From the NCBI GenBank assembly GCA_035291905.1, contig DATDRF010000249.1, forward strand, positions 1-7,944: a stretch of DNA of 7,944 nt, written 5' to 3'. Source of the DNA: JACPLA01 sp035291905. Its GTDB lineage: Bacteria > Bacteroidota > Ignavibacteria > UBA10030. The notes under the pieces were generated by a model. It did no database searches and was not told where the DNA came from. It was given only the letters and a program-made list of their open reading frames with translations. Positions 5,811-7,944 of this stretch are shown here, piece after piece. The number at the start of each line of letters is the position of its first letter. Within the stretch, counting starts at the first letter, position 1. A program made the translations under genes and the position numbers.

Positions 5811-7115
5811 ATGGAACATGAGGCTGAAGTGATCGACACTCTCCGGCAGCACGGTTTTCCGGAGAGTGAGATGATCAACCGGGACAAGCACGGAGCGGTC
5901 GTGGAGCTTGCCGGCCGCGGCACGCCGAAGAAGGTGATCGCAAGGATGTTGGACATCGATCCCAAGACGGTCCGGACCATCCTTGCGAAGCCGGAGTGGA
6001 CGCCCTACCAGAGGCGTTCGTCGGAGTCGAAGGTACTGGCGGGTTATAAGGAGTTTCTCACCCGCCGCGCACCGGAGGTCGACTTCAACGCCGTCGTCCT
6101 CTTCCAGGAGGCGAGGCACCTGGGGTACACGGGCTGCTACGAGATGATCAAGGTATTCGTCCGGCCCTTGCGGGAAGAGCTTCGGCTGGCCATGGAAGCG
6201 ACGTTGCGGTTCGAGACGGCGCCGGGTCGACAGGGACAGGTCGACTGGGGCACCAGCGCGGTCTGGTTTGGCGAGCGGCGCGTCCGCACGCGGTTCTTTG
6301 CCCTGGTCCTTGGTTACTCCCGGCGTATGTTCGCGCGGGGCTTCCCCAACGAGCGGCTCTCCAGCCTGACCGCCGGCCACGAGGCCGCGTTCGCCTGGTT
6401 CGGCGGAGCCCCGAGGGAACTTCTGTACGACAACCCCAAGACGATTGTGAAGGACCGGAACCGGGAGACCGGCGAGGTGGAGATGAACCCCACCTTCCGC
6501 GACTTCCTTAGGCATTACGGCGTCCATCCGCGGTTCTGTCGGCCCTACCGGGCGAGAACCAAGGGGAAGATCGAGTCGGGAATCAAGTACATCAAGAAGA
6601 ACTTCCTCGCAGGGCGGCGCTTCCGCGATCTCGACGATCTGAACCGGCAACTGGAAGAGTGGCTCACAACCGTGGCCGACGTACGCGTGCACGGTACCAC
6701 CGGAGTCCGCCCCATCGACCGCTTCCCGCAGGAGAAACTGATCGACCTTCGGCACGTCCCTCCCTACCGGCTGGAGAGTCCCATCCACCGGCAGGTGGGA
6801 TCCGACGCACGAGTCGCTTTCCGGGCCAACCGTTACTCCGTTCCGTGGCGCTTGGCCGGGCGGCAGGTCGAAGTGCGCGCGGACAACAACGAGGTCGTGC
6901 TCTTGCACGACGGAGCGGTCGTCGCCCGTCACGAGCTGCTTGCGGGGCGGTTCCAAGAGCGTGTCGATCCCGCCCACTTCCGCGGCCTCTTCCGCATGAT
7001 CGTGGAGGAGGAGGGAAGCAAGCCGCTTCATGACCCGAGATTCCCCGTCGAAGACGTCATGGTCCGCGACCTCTCCCTGTACGACCGGGTGGCCGGCATC
7101 GGAGGTGCGCCATGA
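5811..7115 (+). CDS. istA: IS21-family transposase IstA
   Basis: 434 residues, within the usual range for IstA. The N-terminus (about 28-60) has a helix-turn-helix, GRGTPKKVIARMLDIDPKTV, for binding the element's ends. The DDE catalytic core shows D145 in GQVDWGT, D207 in LLYDNPKTIV and E255 in TKGKIESGIKYIKKNF. The C-terminal part, with SVPWRLAGRQVEVR, is the usual small beta-rich domain. The start has GGGGAGGA (5797-5804) at a good distance. The stop overlaps the istB start by four bases (ATGA), so the two genes are translationally coupled. All catalytic residues are present and the frame is intact, so the transposase should be functional. Confidence 0.93.
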   Translation: MEHEAEVIDTLRQHGFPESEMINRDKHGAVVELAGRGTPKKVIARMLDIDPKTVRTILAKPEWTPYQRRSSESKVLAGYKEFLTRRAPEVDFNAVVLFQEARHLGYTGCYEMIKVFVRPLREELRLAMEATLRFETAPGRQGQVDWGTSAVWFGERRVRTRFFALVLGYSRRMFARGFPNERLSSLTAGHEAAFAWFGGAPRELLYDNPKTIVKDRNRETGEVEMNPTFRDFLRHYGVHPRFCRPYRARTKGKIESGIKYIKKNFLAGRRFRDLDDLNRQLEEWLTTVADVRVHGTTGVRPIDRFPQEKLIDLRHVPPYRLESPIHRQVGSDARVAFRANRYSVPWRLAGRQVEVRADNNEVVLLHDGAVVARHELLAGRFQERVDPAHFRGLFRMIVEEEGSKPLHDPRFPVEDVMVRDLSLYDRVAGIGGAP

Positions 7116-7882
7116 GCCACCTCGACGCCCTGGAGCAGGACCTGCGCGACCTGAAGCTTACCCGACTGGCCGATCAGTTGCAGGGCTTCCTGGCCTCCGC
7201 AGCCAAGCAGGAGTGGGATTACGGCACCTTCCTTGGCAACGTCGTCAAGGAGGAGTTGGCGGCCCGGCGGGACCGGCGTACGGAGATGGCCACCCGGATG
7301 GCGCGTCTGCCGTTCGTCAAGACCATCGAGAACTTCGACTTTGCCTACCAGCCCTCGATCAATGCCAAACAGTTCAAGGAACTCTCGGCAGTGCGATGGA
7401 TCGCCAACGGGGAGAACCTGATCCTGCTGGGCCCGCCCGGCGTGGGGAAGACCCACCTCGCCGTGGCGCTGGGGATCAAGGCGATCGAGCAGGGCTACAA
7501 GATCCAGTTCACGAGCGCGCAGGCGCTGATCGCCTCGCTGGCCCGGGCCAACATGGAGAACCGGCTCGAGGAACGGCTCAAGCTCTACTGCCAGGCCAAA
7601 CTACTCATCGTGGACGAGATCGGCTACATCCCCATCGACCGGCACGGAGCGAACCTGTTCTTCCAACTGATCTCCCGCCGCTACGAGAAGGGCGCGATGA
7701 TCATGACCTCGAACCAGCCGTTCTCCGGCTGGGGCGAAGTGTTCGGCGACGCCGTCATCGCCACGGCGATCCTGGACCGGGTCCTTCATCATTCGATCAC
7801 CATCAACATCAAGGGCGAGTCCTACCGGCTCAAAGAAAAACTCAAGGCCGGAATCGTCCAGCGTCAGGAACAAAAAGACTGA
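7112..7882 (+). CDS. istB: IS21-family ATPase helper IstB
   Basis: 256 residues, the normal length. It is a DnaC/DnaA-like AAA+ ATPase that assembles on target DNA and stimulates IstA. It has a Walker A motif GPPGVGKT (107-114), a Walker B motif LLIVDEIG (164-171), the family signature GYIPIDRHGANLFFQLIS (171-188) and a sensor-1 Asn in MTSNQPF (198-204). The start overlaps the istA stop as ATGA. The frame is intact and ends just before the right terminal repeat. Confidence 0.94.
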   Translation: MSHLDALEQDLRDLKLTRLADQLQGFLASAAKQEWDYGTFLGNVVKEELAARRDRRTEMATRMARLPFVKTIENFDFAYQPSINAKQFKELSAVRWIANGENLILLGPPGVGKTHLAVALGIKAIEQGYKIQFTSAQALIASLARANMENRLEERLKLYCQAKLLIVDEIGYIPIDRHGANLFFQLISRRYEKGAMIMTSNQPFSGWGEVFGDAVIATAILDRVLHHSITINIKGESYRLKEKLKAGIVQRQEQKD

Positions 7883-7889
7883 CCATCGG

Positions 7890-7943
7890 CAGGGGGGGAA
7901 ATTTCAATTGCCACAAAGGGCCCTTTTTCGATTGCCGTTGACA
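7890..7943 (-). repeat. IS21 right terminal inverted repeat
   Basis: Read on the minus strand it begins TGTCAACGGCAAT and ends in a run of seven C followed by CTG, matching the left end. It also carries two internal sub-repeats, each starting GGCAAT. It begins 8 bases after the istB stop. Confidence 0.8.
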
Positions 7944-7944
7944 C

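Larger units (their letters stand above)
5735..7943 (+). mobile_element. IS21-family insertion sequence, essentially complete
   Basis: About 2.2 kb, containing istA and istB in the usual order and bounded by imperfect terminal inverted repeats that begin TGTCA. Only one base lies beyond the right end, so the target duplication cannot be confirmed. That base (C) is compatible with a duplication of CGGTT (5730-5734), but one base is weak evidence. The element interrupts the IS110 transposase fragment, so it arrived later. Its GC-rich composition differs from the adjacent cassette gene and the AlbA_2 gene. Confidence 0.85.

Noticed and set aside
5373..7031. Long minus-strand open frame (552 codons) opposite istA
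   Set aside because: Antisense shadow of the GC-rich istA gene. Only its last third overlaps the genuine IS110 fragment, and in a different frame. The composition (Arg/Pro/Gly/Val-rich, no domain) is not protein-like.
7030..7941. Plus-strand frame of 303 codons overlapping istB
   Set aside because: An out-of-frame shadow of istB, rich in Arg, Gly and Pro, with no domain. The istB frame carries clear Walker motifs.
1..7944. CRISPR array, tRNA or rRNA genes
   Set aside because: No regularly spaced repeats and no cloverleaf or rRNA-like segments were seen on either strand.

Overview
This window is a patchwork accessory region, probably from a Gram-negative, selenocysteine-using bacterium. An anaerobic or environmental lineage such as Desulfobacterota/Deltaproteobacteria is a guess from the gene families, not a proof. 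Base composition shifts sharply along the window: the Schlafen/AlbA gene and the small cassette gene are AT-rich, while the IS21 element at the right is strongly GC-rich. That pattern fits pieces of different origin.

Left part (1-4347): The window opens with the 3' end of an IS630-family transposase. Its end lies at a CTAG target and cuts off the C-terminus of a minus-strand SIR2-like NADase-type gene (1225-131). Upstream on the same strand is a 467-residue protein with a C-terminal Schlafen/AlbA_2 domain (2946-1543). Divergent from it is a NERD-domain protein with C-terminal zinc ribbons (3286-4347). SIR2, AlbA_2 and NERD domains are all common in bacterial defence islands, so this looks like a defence-type cluster, now damaged by the IS630.

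Middle (4348-5421): A degraded minus-strand reading frame (4778-4373) is followed by a stretch with no recognisable gene. Then comes a compact integron gene cassette (about 5005-5415). The cassette starts at a GTTAGCC core site and ends in a well-formed attC. Its only gene (5032-5322) has an in-frame TGA at codon 44. This TGA falls exactly where the second redox cysteine of an AhpD-like/carboxymuconolactone-decarboxylase protein belongs (Cys-Tyr-Pro-TGA). A perfect 7-bp hairpin with a GTT loop begins 11 nt after the TGA, as expected of a bacterial SECIS. I read it as a CxxU selenoprotein carried on a mobile gene cassette; a plain stop-codon gene caller would miss it. This is the most interesting item in the window.

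Right part (5422-7944): Directly against the attC lies the C-terminal remnant of an IS110/IS1111-family transposase. It has been interrupted by an almost fully contained IS21-family element (5735-7943) with istA, istB and about 54-bp imperfect terminal inverted repeats. The nesting order is therefore cassette/attC, then IS110, then IS21.
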